A stretch of DNA of 64,000 nt from Micromonospora cathayae (GTDB lineage Bacteria; Actinomycetota; Actinomycetes; Mycobacteriales; Micromonosporaceae). Position 1 is the stretch's first letter. Every line of letters begins with the position of its first letter. Below are positions 9,259 to 19,714 of the stretch, one piece after another. The notes beneath the pieces were generated by a model, which worked only from the letters and a program-made list of their open reading frames with translations, searched no databases and was not told the DNA's origin. The position numbers and the translations under genes are program-made. The DNA is taken from assembly GCF_028993575.1 (NCBI RefSeq), contig NZ_CP118615.1, forward strand, positions 1,674,001-1,738,000, in the 5' to 3' direction.

Positions 9259-10127
9259 GCCCTGCGGTCGAGGTGCGGGGGCTGCACGTCAGCCTGGACC
9301 GGGTGCCGATCCTGACCGGGGTGGACCTGACCGTCGCCGCCGGGGAGTGGGTCACCGTGATCGGCCCGAACGGCGCGGGCAAGTCGACCCTGCTGCGCGC
9401 CGTCGGCGGCCTGCTGCCCGCCACCGGTGACATCACCCTCTTCGGTACGCCGTCGGTGTCGCTGCGCCGCCGGGAGCGGGCCCGGGTGGTCGCCACCGTC
9501 GCCCAGTCCCCGGTCGTCCCGGTCGGCATGTCGGTGCTGGACTACGTGCTGCTCGGCCGGACCCCGTACATTCCGCCGCTGGGCCGGGAGTCCGCCGCCG
9601 ACCTGGCCACCGTGCACGAGGTGCTGGACCGGCTCGACCTGGCCGGCTTCGCCCACCGCGAACTGGCCACCCTGTCCGGGGGCGAGCGGCAGCGGGTCTT
9701 CCTGGCCCGGGCGCTGGCCCAGGGCGCGACGCTGCTGCTGCTCGACGAACCGACCAGCGCGCTGGACATCGGCCACCAGCAGGAGGTCCTCGAACTGGTC
9801 GACCAGCTGCGGCACGCACACGGCCTGACCGTGCTGGCCACCATGCACGACCTGTCGGTGGCCGGCGAGTACGCCGACCGGCTGGTGCTGCTCGCCGAGG
9901 GCCGGGTGGCCGCCGCCGGTACGCCCCGCGAGGTGCTCACCGAGGACCTGCTCGCCACCCACTACCGGGCCCGGGTGCGGGTCGTCGACGGCGATCACGG
10001 CCCGCTGGTGGTCCCGGTCCGGCCGTCCCCCCGGGCCGGCCCCACCGGCCCGGACGGCCCCGGGTCCGGCGGGCCGGGCCGCTCGGTCGGCTCCGGTCGA
10101 CCGGTCAGCGGGGGTGGAGCGCGATGA
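9255..10127 (+). CDS. BtuD-like ABC transporter ATPase
   Basis: The 290-residue ATPase has Walker A GPNGAGKST (near residue 37), the Q-loop (VAQSP), the signature LSGGERQRV, Walker B LLLLDEPTSALD and the H-loop (ATMHD). It powers the BtuC-like permease encoded just upstream. The start ATG overlaps the permease stop. The last 30-40 residues are a Gly/Pro/Arg-rich extension without known function. The 3' end overlaps the convergent VOC gene by 23 bp (10105-10127), so transcription of one may interfere with the other. Confidence 0.9.
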
Positions 10128-10875
10128 CGGAGAACAGCGCGCCCTGCGGATCACGCAGGGCGGCCCAGCGGCCGGGCTCGCTGTCCCGGGCCGGCACCAG
10201 GACCTCCCCGCCCAGCCGGACGGCGTGCGCGGCGGTGGCGTCGGCGTCGTCCACCGCGAAGTACACCGCCCAGTAGGCGGGCAGGTCGGCCGGGAACCCG
10301 TCGCCGAGCGGCGGCATCATCCCGCCGACGATCCGGTCCCCGAGCCGCCATTCGGTGTACGGGGACCCGTCGACGACCCGGTTCTCCGGCTGCCAGCCGA
10401 AGACCAGCTCGTAGAAGACCTTCGCCCGCTCCGGGTCGGGGGTGACCAGCTCGTTCCAGCACATCGCGCCCGGTACGTCGAACAGTTCCGCGCCGGGCAT
10501 CGCCATCGGCTGCCAGACCGACAGCGCCGCGCCCGACGGGTCGGAGAAGACCGCCATCCGCCCCTGGTCGAAGACCTCGAAGGGCGGTACGAACACCTGG
10601 CCGCCGGCTGCGGTGACCCGGCCGGCGGCCAGGTCCGCGTCGTCCGTGGCGACGTACGTGGACCAGATGGGCACCTGGTCCGGGGCGGCCGGCGGGCCGG
10701 CGGCGGCGACCGCCCGGCCGTCCTTGCGGAAGATGGTGTACCCGTTGGCCTCGGGCTGCGGCATGACGTGCGACGTCCAGCCGAACAGTTCCGGGTAGAA
10801 CCGTCTCGCGTCCGCCAGGTCGGGCGTGGCCAGGTCGGTCCAGCAGGGCGTACCGGATGGAACGGTGTCCTGCAC
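10105..10875 (-). CDS. two-domain VOC (glyoxalase/bleomycin-resistance fold) protein
   Basis: The protein of about 256 residues carries two tandem VOC modules: GTPCWTDLATPDLADARRFY starts the first and GAMCWNELVTPDPERAKVFY the second. Each has the FYxxLFGW/FGW motif and a C-terminal FSDPSGA or LRDPQGA strand. This matches the CFP32-like (Rv0577) family of actinobacterial proteins. I chose GTG 10875 because the gene then begins right at the first VOC strand with a GAGAGGGGG run upstream. The ATG at 10947 would add 24 residues of low-complexity sequence. The substrate is unknown. Confidence 0.82.
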   Translation of the reverse strand: MQDTVPSGTPCWTDLATPDLADARRFYPELFGWTSHVMPQPEANGYTIFRKDGRAVAAAGPPAAPDQVPIWSTYVATDDADLAAGRVTAAGGQVFVPPFEVFDQGRMAVFSDPSGAALSVWQPMAMPGAELFDVPGAMCWNELVTPDPERAKVFYELVFGWQPENRVVDGSPYTEWRLGDRIVGGMMPPLGDGFPADLPAYWAVYFAVDDADATAAHAVRLGGEVLVPARDSEPGRWAALRDPQGALFSVIALHPR

Positions 10876-11001
10876 GCTGCCCCCTCTCGGCCCGGGGCGC
10901 CCCGGCGGCACACCCTGCCGGCATCCTGACACCGCAACTACCGGCATGTCCGGCAGATCGGGACAAAGAGGGGCGGTGTGCGGTGCTGCCGGCGGGAGTG
11001 C

Positions 11002-11739
11002 TCAGTGGTAGCGGCGGCCCTCGTCCCGCCGGTACGCCCAGGCGGCCACCGCGCCGAACAGCACCACCCAGACCACCAGCATGACCAGCGAGAGCGGGTC
11101 GGGGCGGAAGTCACCGACCGCCGCCCACATCAGCTCGACCGCGCCCCGGGTCGGCAGGAACGGCGCCACCGCCTCCACGAAACCGGGCGCCTGCCCGGGG
11201 GCCGACAGCAGCCCACCACCGAAGGCCAGCGGGAAGAAGACCACCTGGGCCACCACGATCGCCGCCTTGCTCGGCAGCGCGTACCCGATGGCCAGCCCGA
11301 GCAGCGCGAACGGCACCGCGACCACACCGACCGTGGCGACCGCCGTGGCGAACCCGGCCACGCTCACCCGGGCCTCGGTGGCGACCGCCGCGATCAGCAC
11401 CACCGGCAGCAGCGACAGCAGGGTCATCAGCAGCCCGGTCAGCACCCGGCCGGCGAAGCGGGGCAGCGGCCCGGCCGGCAGCGTCCGGGTGTACGGCTCC
11501 CACGGCTGGGCCCGGTCCTCGGCCACCCCGATGCCGTACTGGAAGATGTTGGCGCTCATCACCGCGAAGGTCACCATCGACGCGGTGGCGAACGTGGCCG
11601 CCTGCGGGTCGTCCCCGGCGAACGGCACCACGAAGAACAGCATGGCGGCGGCCGGGAAGAACGCGTTGCCGACCACCGCCACCGGAATCCGGATGATCTC
11701 CAGAAGCTGGTAGCGGGCGTGCACCAGGGCGAGTCGCAC
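11002..11739 (-). CDS. ABC-2 type transporter permease
   Basis: The 245-residue protein has six hydrophobic segments and starts MRLALVHARYQLLEIIRIP, the amphipathic entry helix typical of ABC-2 exporter permeases. It lies 9 bp downstream of an ATPase gene on the same strand, so the two form one exporter. A GAGGAGG Shine-Dalgarno about 5 nt upstream supports GTG 11739. The cargo is not identifiable; such two-gene exporters commonly move drugs, lipids or peptides. Confidence 0.87.
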   Translation of the reverse strand: MRLALVHARYQLLEIIRIPVAVVGNAFFPAAAMLFFVVPFAGDDPQAATFATASMVTFAVMSANIFQYGIGVAEDRAQPWEPYTRTLPAGPLPRFAGRVLTGLLMTLLSLLPVVLIAAVATEARVSVAGFATAVATVGVVAVPFALLGLAIGYALPSKAAIVVAQVVFFPLAFGGGLLSAPGQAPGFVEAVAPFLPTRGAVELMWAAVGDFRPDPLSLVMLVVWVVLFGAVAAWAYRRDEGRRYH

Positions 11740-11748
11740 CGGTCCTCC

Positions 11749-12633
11749 TCAGCTGGTGGCCGGTCGGCCGTCGACGGCGGTGATGGTGAGGAACGCCTCC
11801 TCCAGCGAGGTGGGCCGGACCTCCAGGTCCCGGAACGGCACCCCGGATCCGACGAGGTCCCGGACGAGCTGGTCGGCGTCGGTGGTGAGCAGGTGGATCC
11901 GCCCGTCGGCGCGTTCCGTGCCGACCACGTTCGGCAGGGCGGGCAGGTCACCGGCGACCACGCTGACCCGACGGATGCCGACCACGCCCCGGACCGCCAC
12001 CACGGTGTCGTCGGCCAGCACCCGACCCTGCCCGATCACCACCACCCGCTGCGCCAGCGCCTCGATCTCCTCCAGGTAGTGGCTGGTCAGCAGGACCGTG
12101 CCGCCCGCGTCGTGGAAGTGCCGGATGCCGTCCCAGAGGGTGCGGCGGGCCTCCACGTCCAGGCCGGTGGTGGGCTCGTCGAGCAGCACCAGCCGGGGCC
12201 GGCCGACGAACGCCAACGCCACCGCGAGCCGACGCCGTTGCCCACCGGAGAGGCCGCCGGTCTGCCGCCGGTCCAGGTCGGCCAGGCCGAACCGGTCGAG
12301 CAACTCACCCCGGGGCAGCGGGTCGGGGTAGTGCGCGGCGACGAAGTCGACCACCTCGCCGACCCGCAGCGTGCCGGGCAGCCCGGTCTCCTGCGGGGTC
12401 ACCCCGACCGCGCGCCGGTTCGCCGGGACCCGGGGGTCGCCGCCGAGCAGCTCCACCCGGCCGGACGTCGGCCGGCGCAGCCCCACCAGCAGGTTCAGCA
12501 GGGTGCTCTTGCCCGCGCCGTTGGGGCCGAGTAGACCGACCAGCTCCCCGGCGCGCACGGCCAGGTCCACCCGGTCCAGCGCGAGCACGTCCCCGTACCG
12601 GCGGGTGACCTGGTCGGTACGGGCGACGATCAT
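11749..12633 (-). CDS. ABC-2 type exporter ATPase
   Basis: The 294-residue ATPase has Walker A GPNGAGKST (about residue 38), signature LSGGQRRRL, Walker B LVLLDEPTTGLD and an H-loop (LTSHYLEE). The C-terminal region resembles the CcmA/DrrA-type regulatory domain. ATG 12633 is preferred to GTG 12639 because GAGGAG lies 5 nt before it. The permease gene follows with a 9-bp gap. It may form a DrrAB-like efflux system. I see no adjacent regulator. Confidence 0.88.
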   Translation of the reverse strand: MIVARTDQVTRRYGDVLALDRVDLAVRAGELVGLLGPNGAGKSTLLNLLVGLRRPTSGRVELLGGDPRVPANRRAVGVTPQETGLPGTLRVGEVVDFVAAHYPDPLPRGELLDRFGLADLDRRQTGGLSGGQRRRLAVALAFVGRPRLVLLDEPTTGLDVEARRTLWDGIRHFHDAGGTVLLTSHYLEEIEALAQRVVVIGQGRVLADDTVVAVRGVVGIRRVSVVAGDLPALPNVVGTERADGRIHLLTTDADQLVRDLVGSGVPFRDLEVRPTSLEEAFLTITAVDGRPATS

Positions 12634-12731
12634 GAGCACTCCTCGGACGGGCCTCCTGTTCTACCCCATCCGGGCCAGCCGGCCGCCGGATCGCCCCCGG
12701 TCGGCGCGGCGGGCCGGCGGCTGCCCGGCGG

Positions 12732-14849
12732 CTACCCCGCGTCCGCCAGCGGAGCCGGCAGCGGCACGGTGTGCAGGACGGTCAGCCGGGACACCGCCCG
12801 GGTCAGCACCACGTAGAGACGGTGCAGGCCACGCGGCTCGGCGGCCACGATCGCCGACGGCTCCACCACCACCACGTGGTCGTACTCCAGTCCCTTGACC
12901 CCGGTGGCCGGGACCACGGTGACCCGGGCGGCGGCCTCGACGTCCTCGGGGTCACCGGTCGGCACCCCGGCGGTCGCCAACGCGGCACGCAGCTCGTCGA
13001 CCGCGTCGTCCGCCGCGATCACCCCGACCGAGCCGGCGTGGCCGAGCGCCGCCCGCACCTCGGCCACCGTCGCCGCCGCCAGGTCGGTCACCGCACGCAC
13101 GTCCAGCGTGCCGTCGTGGCGCAGCGACACCGCCGGCGGTACGTCCACCGCGAGCAGCGGCAACAGCCGGTTCGCGAAGGCCACCACGGCGGCCGGTACC
13201 CGGAACCCGACGGTCAACGGCACCACCACCGCGTCCGGTTTGCCCAGGTGGGCCAGGGTCTCCCGCCAGTCGGTGGCGGCCCACGGGGCGGTGCCCTGGG
13301 CCAGGTCCCCGAGGAGCGTGAGCGAGCCGTGCTCACTGCGTCGGGCGATGGCCCGGCACTGCATCGGCGACAGGTCCTGCGCCTCGTCCACCACCACGTG
13401 CCCGAACCCGGTCGGCCGTTCGATCAGCCCGGCCGCCTCGTCGACCAGGACCGCGTCGGCGGCCGTCCACCTGGTCGCCTTCGGGGTACGGGCCGGCTTC
13501 GCCCAGGTGAGCGCGGCCTGCTCGGCCGGGGTGAGCAGGCCGTCGGCCGCCGTGGCGAGCAGTTCCGGATCGGCGAGCAGCCGGTGCACCAGCCCCTCCG
13601 GGGTGAGCGCCGGCCAGACCGCGTCCAGGAAGTCGGTCACCGGACGGGACCGGCCCATCCGGCGCAACCAGGCGTCGCCCGGTGACTCCGCCCGCCGGGC
13701 CTCGGCCTGCCGTTGCAGCAGCCCGACCACCCGGGCCCGGACCCGGTCCCGGCCGGTGGCGTACGGCAACCTCTCCCGACGGGTTTCGGTGACCAGCCGG
13801 TGCAGCGGGTCGAGCCCGATCCGCCAGCGGAACGACCCGTCCGACACGGTGATCGGCTCGGTGGGTTCGGTGACATGCCAGTCGACCGCCCGCCGGAGCA
13901 CCTCCGCCATCCGGGGGTCGTGCTTGAGTGCCGTCACCGCCGGCTCGTCGACCGCGCGGACCTCCACCCGGCCGACCAGGTCCGCCACGGTGGCCTGGGC
14001 CACCTCGACCTCGCCGAGCGCCGGCAGCACCGCCGCGATGTACGACAGGAACACCCGGTTCGGCCCGACGATCAGCACCCCGGAGCGGCGGAGCCGTTCC
14101 CGGTGCAGGTAGAGCAGGTACGCGGCCCGGTGCAGCCCGACCGCCGTCTTGCCGGTGCCCGGTGCGCCCTGTACGCAGATCGAGTCGGCCAGGTCGGCGC
14201 GGACCAGTTCGTCCTGCTCGGGCTGGATGGTGGCGACGATGTCCCGCATCGGGCCGACGCGCGGCCGTTCGATCTCGGCGGTGAGGATCCGGCTGGCCGT
14301 GCCGAGTTCCTCACCCCGGTCGAGGTGCTCGTCCTCGAAGCTGGTCAGGGTGCCGCTGCTGAACCCGAAGCGGCGGCGGACCGCCACCCCCTGCGGGTCG
14401 CGGGCGCTGGCCCGGTAGAACGAGCGGGACACCGGGGCCCGCCAGTCCAGCACCAGCGGCTCGCCGGCGGAGTCGGTGACGTGCCGCCGCCCCACGTGGT
14501 ACGCCCGGCCGGCATGGTCGGCTGCCGGGTCCGTACCGGGTAGGCCGGCGGGGTCACCGTGGTCGGGTCGGCCCGCGGCGTCGGCTGCGGCCTCCGGTGC
14601 GCTGGCGCCGAAGTCCAGGCGGCCGAAGAAGAGCGGGGTGGACGGGTCGTCGGCCAGCTCGGCGACCCGGCGGGCCATGTGCCGGCCGAGCTGCTCGGCG
14701 GTGTACGCGTCCCCGGCGACCTTGTCGCCGGTGGCGAAGAGCGCCTCGGCGCGTTCCCGCATCCGGCGTAACGCCTGCCGGGAGGCGTCCAGATGGGCCT
14801 GTTCGGCGGCGAGTTCGTCCTCGAGCGGGACAGGGGCGTGCAGGATCAT
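12732..14849 (-). CDS. helR: UvrD-like helicase of the HelD/HelR type
   Basis: The 705-residue protein is a superfamily 1 helicase-like ATPase. It has an N-terminal coiled-coil arm (about 1-65), LVLDWRAPVSRSFY, Walker A GAPGTGKT (228-235), Walker B VVVDEAQDLS and a C-terminal GLEYDHVVVV/YVVLTRA motif. These features match class II HelD proteins, which displace RNA polymerase from DNA and, in Streptomyces (HelR), give rifamycin tolerance. The name is based on length and motifs, not a search. A GGAGG 6 nt before the ATG (complement of 14856-14860) sets the start. Just 2 nt beyond that site begins the left hairpin of the TnpB element, so the original promoter has probably been displaced. I saw no clear rifamycin-associated element nearby. 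Confidence 0.82.
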   Translation of the reverse strand: MILHAPVPLEDELAAEQAHLDASRQALRRMRERAEALFATGDKVAGDAYTAEQLGRHMARRVAELADDPSTPLFFGRLDFGASAPEAAADAAGRPDHGDPAGLPGTDPAADHAGRAYHVGRRHVTDSAGEPLVLDWRAPVSRSFYRASARDPQGVAVRRRFGFSSGTLTSFEDEHLDRGEELGTASRILTAEIERPRVGPMRDIVATIQPEQDELVRADLADSICVQGAPGTGKTAVGLHRAAYLLYLHRERLRRSGVLIVGPNRVFLSYIAAVLPALGEVEVAQATVADLVGRVEVRAVDEPAVTALKHDPRMAEVLRRAVDWHVTEPTEPITVSDGSFRWRIGLDPLHRLVTETRRERLPYATGRDRVRARVVGLLQRQAEARRAESPGDAWLRRMGRSRPVTDFLDAVWPALTPEGLVHRLLADPELLATAADGLLTPAEQAALTWAKPARTPKATRWTAADAVLVDEAAGLIERPTGFGHVVVDEAQDLSPMQCRAIARRSEHGSLTLLGDLAQGTAPWAATDWRETLAHLGKPDAVVVPLTVGFRVPAAVVAFANRLLPLLAVDVPPAVSLRHDGTLDVRAVTDLAAATVAEVRAALGHAGSVGVIAADDAVDELRAALATAGVPTGDPEDVEAAARVTVVPATGVKGLEYDHVVVVEPSAIVAAEPRGLHRLYVVLTRAVSRLTVLHTVPLPAPLADAG

Positions 14850-14861
14850 CGAAAACCTCCG

Positions 14862-14893
14862 TGGAAACCCCTGGCTTTAGCCGTGGGGAGGAA
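14862..14893 (+). repeat. left hairpin of the TnpB element
   Basis: The sequence has CCCC, then GGC-TTTA-GCC, then GTGGGGAGGAA. It matches the right-end hairpin except for A/T at 14867, T/C at 14872 and the swapped stem pair 14874/14881 (G-C here, C-G on the right). It may be the element's left recognition hairpin or the right end left behind by an older, deleted TnpB element. Confidence 0.6.
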
Positions 14894-16089
14894 ACGGAAC
14901 CCCTGGGGCGCAGGAGAAGGAAAGTAGTTCCGCCGCCAAGGCGGATAGACGTCTACCCGCACACCCCGGCAGGTCTTACTAACTGGCCTGATAAACTGTG
15001 AGTCATGTCCAGGGCGGTGAAGCGGGCGTTCAAGTACCGCTTCTACCCGACCGCGGAACAGGCTGCCGAGCTTGCCCGGACGTTCGGGTGTGTCCGTCTG
15101 GTCTACAACATGGCCCTGGCGGCCCGGACCGAGGCGTGGACGCTGCGCCAGGAACGGGTCAACTACAACGCCACCAGTACGATGCTGACCGGGTGGAAGA
15201 AGACCGACGAGCTGGCGTTCCTCAACGACGTGTCGTCGGTCCCGCTCCAACAGACGTTGCGGCACCTGCAAGTCGCGTTCACGAACTTCTTTGCCAAACG
15301 CGCCCGATACCCGACGTTCAAGAGCAAGAAGAAGTCCCGCCGGTCGGCGGAGTACACCACCAGCGGGTTCCGGTACCGCGACGGCCGGCTGACCCTGGCG
15401 AAGATGACCGCGCCGTTGGACATCGTGTGGTCGCGTCCGCTGCCGCGGGGTGCGACACCGTCCACGGTGACCGTTTCCCAGGACAGTGCGGGACGCTGGT
15501 TCGTGTCCCTGCTCTGCGACGACGTGATCGAGCAGACCCCGGCCACCGGGCAGGTCGGGGTCGACGCCGGCCTCGACAGTCTGCTCACCCTTTCCACCGG
15601 CGAGAAGATCACCAACCCGAGGCATGAGCGGCGGGACCGGGCCGCCCTCGCCAAAGCGCAACGGAACCTGGCGAAGAAGGAGACGGGATCCGCGAACCGC
15701 GCCAAGGCCCGGCTCAAGGTCGCCCGCGTCCACGCCCGGATCACCGACCGTAGGCGGGACCACCTGCACAAACTGACCACTCGACTCGTTCGTGAGAACC
15801 AAACGATCGTGATCGAGGACCTGACCGTGCGCAACATGGTCAAGAATCACTCTCTGGCCCGCGCTATCAGCGACGCCGCGTGGCGACAGTTCCGCACCCT
15901 GCTGGAGTACAAGGCCGACTGGCATGGCCGCGACGTGGTGGTCGTGGACCGCTGGTTCCCGTCGTCCAAGGTGTGCTCGGCCTGTGGCGCGCTCGCGCAG
16001 CGGATGCCGCTGAATGTCCGGTCGTGGACGTGCCCGTGCGGCATGAGCCACGACCGGGACGTCAACGCGGCCCGCACCATTCTCGCGGA

Positions 16090-17344
<1,255 letters not shown>

Positions 17345-17436
17345 CCGGCGACGCCGGCCGGACCGGGCTGTCCGTCCGGCGGGCCGGGCGTGGCGACGCC
17401 GCCGGTGCCGGCACGACGGTGGCCCCGGGGCGATGG

Positions 17437-18411
17437 TCAGGAGGTGGCCGCCGCCATGAGCTGCTCGGTGATCTCCTGGCAGTTCTCCATGCCGTACTCG
17501 TAGCCGAGGTTGATCGGGTAGCGGACCATCACGCCCATCGTCCAGCCGTCCCCGACGGCCAGGCAGTTGACGTGGATCTCCTGCTCCCGGGTCCGGTCGA
17601 CCCAGCCGTTCTTGATCGCGATCTGCTTCTGCTGGGCGGCCGGGAACGCCTTGCGGATACCGAAGTCACCGGTGCCCCGGACCAGCTTCATCTCGTTGAG
17701 CAGCCAGTCGGTCCACTCGGGGCCGGCGGCCGTACCGTCGGCGATACAGGCGCCCATCCGGGCGGTGTCCCGGGCGGAGAGGTTGGTCCGGCTCCAGCCG
17801 CCGTCGTCGGCCGGGCTGCTGTCGGTGAGCTTGCACATCTTGACCAGGCGCTTGATCGAGGCCTCGCCACCGAGGGTGTTGTAGAACTGCTGGGTCCGGG
17901 TGTTGTCGCTGTCCCGGATGATCAGCGTGGCGTCGGCGAGTTTGGCGTCGCTCGGGGTACGACCGTCCTCGTCGGCCCGCCGGAGGTAGTCCGCGACGAT
18001 CCATGCCTTGATCAGCGAGGCGGTGGTGCTGGTCTGGTTCATGTTCTTCGAACCGGAGAACTCGCCGGTACGGGTGTCCAGCAGGCTCCAGCTCCACCAG
18101 CCCTCCGCGTCCAGCTGTACCTCGGTGGCGCGCAGCGGAAGCGGCTCCAGCGTCGGCGAGGGTGACGGCGTCGGACTCGGCGCGGTCCGGGCACTACGGT
18201 CGGGCGAACCGGTGTCCCGGTCGGCCGCGCCGGCGTCCTTGTCGGCCCGGGTGTCGGCGCCCCAGCGGGCGACGGCCTGGGACTCGAACGGCGAACCGGG
18301 CAGCAGCCGCAACGAGACCAGCACCAGCCCGATCAGGACGACGGCGATGCCGATGAACCGGAGCGGGGAGGGGTCGCCACCGGGGCGGGTGGCCCGCCGG
18401 TTGCCGGCCAT
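17437..18411 (-). CDS. membrane-anchored serine hydrolase, beta-lactamase-like (copy B)
   Basis: The 324-residue protein has an N-terminal transmembrane helix (about 18-36), a Ser/Pro/Thr linker and a penicillin-binding-like domain. Active-site motifs are SxxK (Ser132-Lys135, SLIK), SDN (168-170) and KNG in place of KTG (near residue 280). Cysteines near CKLTD, ACIADG, VNCLA and ENCQE are shared with its neighbour and may form disulfides. The ATG overlaps the stop of the upstream paralogue by 1 nt (TGATG), so the two are translated together. It is probably a cell-wall transpeptidase-like or beta-lactamase-like protein; the substrate is unknown. Confidence 0.78.
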   Translation of the reverse strand: MAGNRRATRPGGDPSPLRFIGIAVVLIGLVLVSLRLLPGSPFESQAVARWGADTRADKDAGAADRDTGSPDRSARTAPSPTPSPSPTLEPLPLRATEVQLDAEGWWSWSLLDTRTGEFSGSKNMNQTSTTASLIKAWIVADYLRRADEDGRTPSDAKLADATLIIRDSDNTRTQQFYNTLGGEASIKRLVKMCKLTDSSPADDGGWSRTNLSARDTARMGACIADGTAAGPEWTDWLLNEMKLVRGTGDFGIRKAFPAAQQKQIAIKNGWVDRTREQEIHVNCLAVGDGWTMGVMVRYPINLGYEYGMENCQEITEQLMAAATS

Positions 18412-19346
18412 CAGGGTTTCACCAGCGGCTGGGGGACCTTCAGCGCGGCACCCGGCTGCGGGGTGACGAGCTGCCGGGTCACGCTCGCACAGACCTGGGC
18501 GCCGTAGTCGAGGCCGTGGTCCTTCGGGTACCGCATCATCACCGCGAGACTCCACTTGTCGGTCACGGCCAGACAGTTGAGGTGCCACTGGAGGTCCGCC
18601 CAGAGCATCGTCCAGCCGTTCTTGATGCTGACGGGCCCCTGGGCGGTCACCTGTTCGGGCAGGCCGTCGATGATGCCCCACCGACCACCGCCCTGCTTGA
18701 GTTGCTGGTCCTTGGCGGCCGTGGTGCCCTGGACCTTGCTCATCTCGTCCAACAGGTACGGCGTCCACGTCGGGCCGGCGGCGGTGCCGTCGGCGATGCA
18801 GTCGCCCATCCGGACGGCGTCGCGGGGCGACATCTGGGTGTACGCCCACCGCGCCCTGCGGTCCGGTTTCGTGTCGGTCAGCTTGCACACACTGATCAGC
18901 CGGGTCAGGACGTCCCCGCGACCCGCGGCGTTCCAGAGCGACTGGGCGGCGTCGTCGTTGCTGTCCCGGATGGCCGCGCTGATCTGCCTCTTCCGGGCGG
19001 TGCTGAGTGGCTTGTCCCCGAGTTCGCGCAGGTAGTCGGCGGCGATCCACGCTTTGATCATCGACTCGGTGGAGTTCGTGGTGGTGAGGTTCTTCGCGCC
19101 GGAGATCTCACCGGTGGCCCGGTCCATCAGGGCCCAGGAGAAGTAGGCGCCGTCGAACGGTACGGACACCGGGGCCGGGGCCAGGGTGGGCGGTGCGGGT
19201 GCGGTCGGCGGCGGCGCCGCGACGCTCTCCGTGCCGCCGCCACTGCCGCCGTCGTCGGCCAGCCGGGCGTACGCGGCGGGGACCAACATGCCGCCGCCGA
19301 GCAGGATCGCCACGATGGCGAGCGCCAGGGTCACGCGGGGACGCAT
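18411..19346 (-). CDS. secreted serine hydrolase, beta-lactamase-like (copy A)
   Basis: The 311-residue paralogue of the next gene has a signal or anchor segment (about 5-27), a Pro/Ala linker and a beta-lactamase-like domain with SxxK (Ser95-Lys98, SMIK) and KNG (VSIKNGW). The second motif reads S-N-D where copy B has S-D-N, so catalysis may differ. The four-cysteine pattern (VCKLTD, DCIADG, LNCLA, VCASV) is conserved with copy B. The two genes are a tandem duplication joined by a 1-nt stop/start overlap. The upstream intergenic region is shared with the divergent paa operon. Confidence 0.78.
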   Translation of the reverse strand: MRPRVTLALAIVAILLGGGMLVPAAYARLADDGGSGGGTESVAAPPPTAPAPPTLAPAPVSVPFDGAYFSWALMDRATGEISGAKNLTTTNSTESMIKAWIAADYLRELGDKPLSTARKRQISAAIRDSNDDAAQSLWNAAGRGDVLTRLISVCKLTDTKPDRRARWAYTQMSPRDAVRMGDCIADGTAAGPTWTPYLLDEMSKVQGTTAAKDQQLKQGGGRWGIIDGLPEQVTAQGPVSIKNGWTMLWADLQWHLNCLAVTDKWSLAVMMRYPKDHGLDYGAQVCASVTRQLVTPQPGAALKVPQPLVKP

Positions 19347-19714
19347 GAGCGGGGGAACTCCCAGAGGTCAGGGGCCGGGGGACCAGGCTTTTCCGATGTC
19401 GACCGGCGGGTCGCCGAGGCCGGGGGAAGTGGCCTGTCGCGGACGGCGATCACCATGAGCCGATCGGTGTGACCGGCAAAGTCTACGTCCGACGGGGCGC
19501 GGCGCCACGATCCGAGGCCCGGAACCACGCCGGAAAACCAGGACATACGGAGCATTGGACCATTTTGCCCCGGTTGATCCGTGTGATGTCGCCCACTCCT
19601 CGAAGGTTGTCCGGCGGGAACCTCCTGACGGTGCTTACCCGGTCGTACCCCGCGCCGTGATCCTGGCTGTTACACCCTCTAGCGCCCGGCAAGCTGAGCT
19701 GTAACACTTGGTCC
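19347..19714. promoter_or_regulatory. 368-bp divergent promoter region with TGTTACA/TGTAACA inverted repeat
   Basis: This is the only gene-free stretch above 300 bp in the left half. It lies between divergent serine-hydrolase and paaA genes. TGTTACA (19668-19674) and TGTAACA (19700-19706) are inverted copies 25 bp apart, the second 8 bp before the paaA start. They may be half-sites of a regulator of phenylacetate genes, but no regulator gene is adjacent. The rest shows no open frame with a good ribosome site. Confidence 0.4.
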
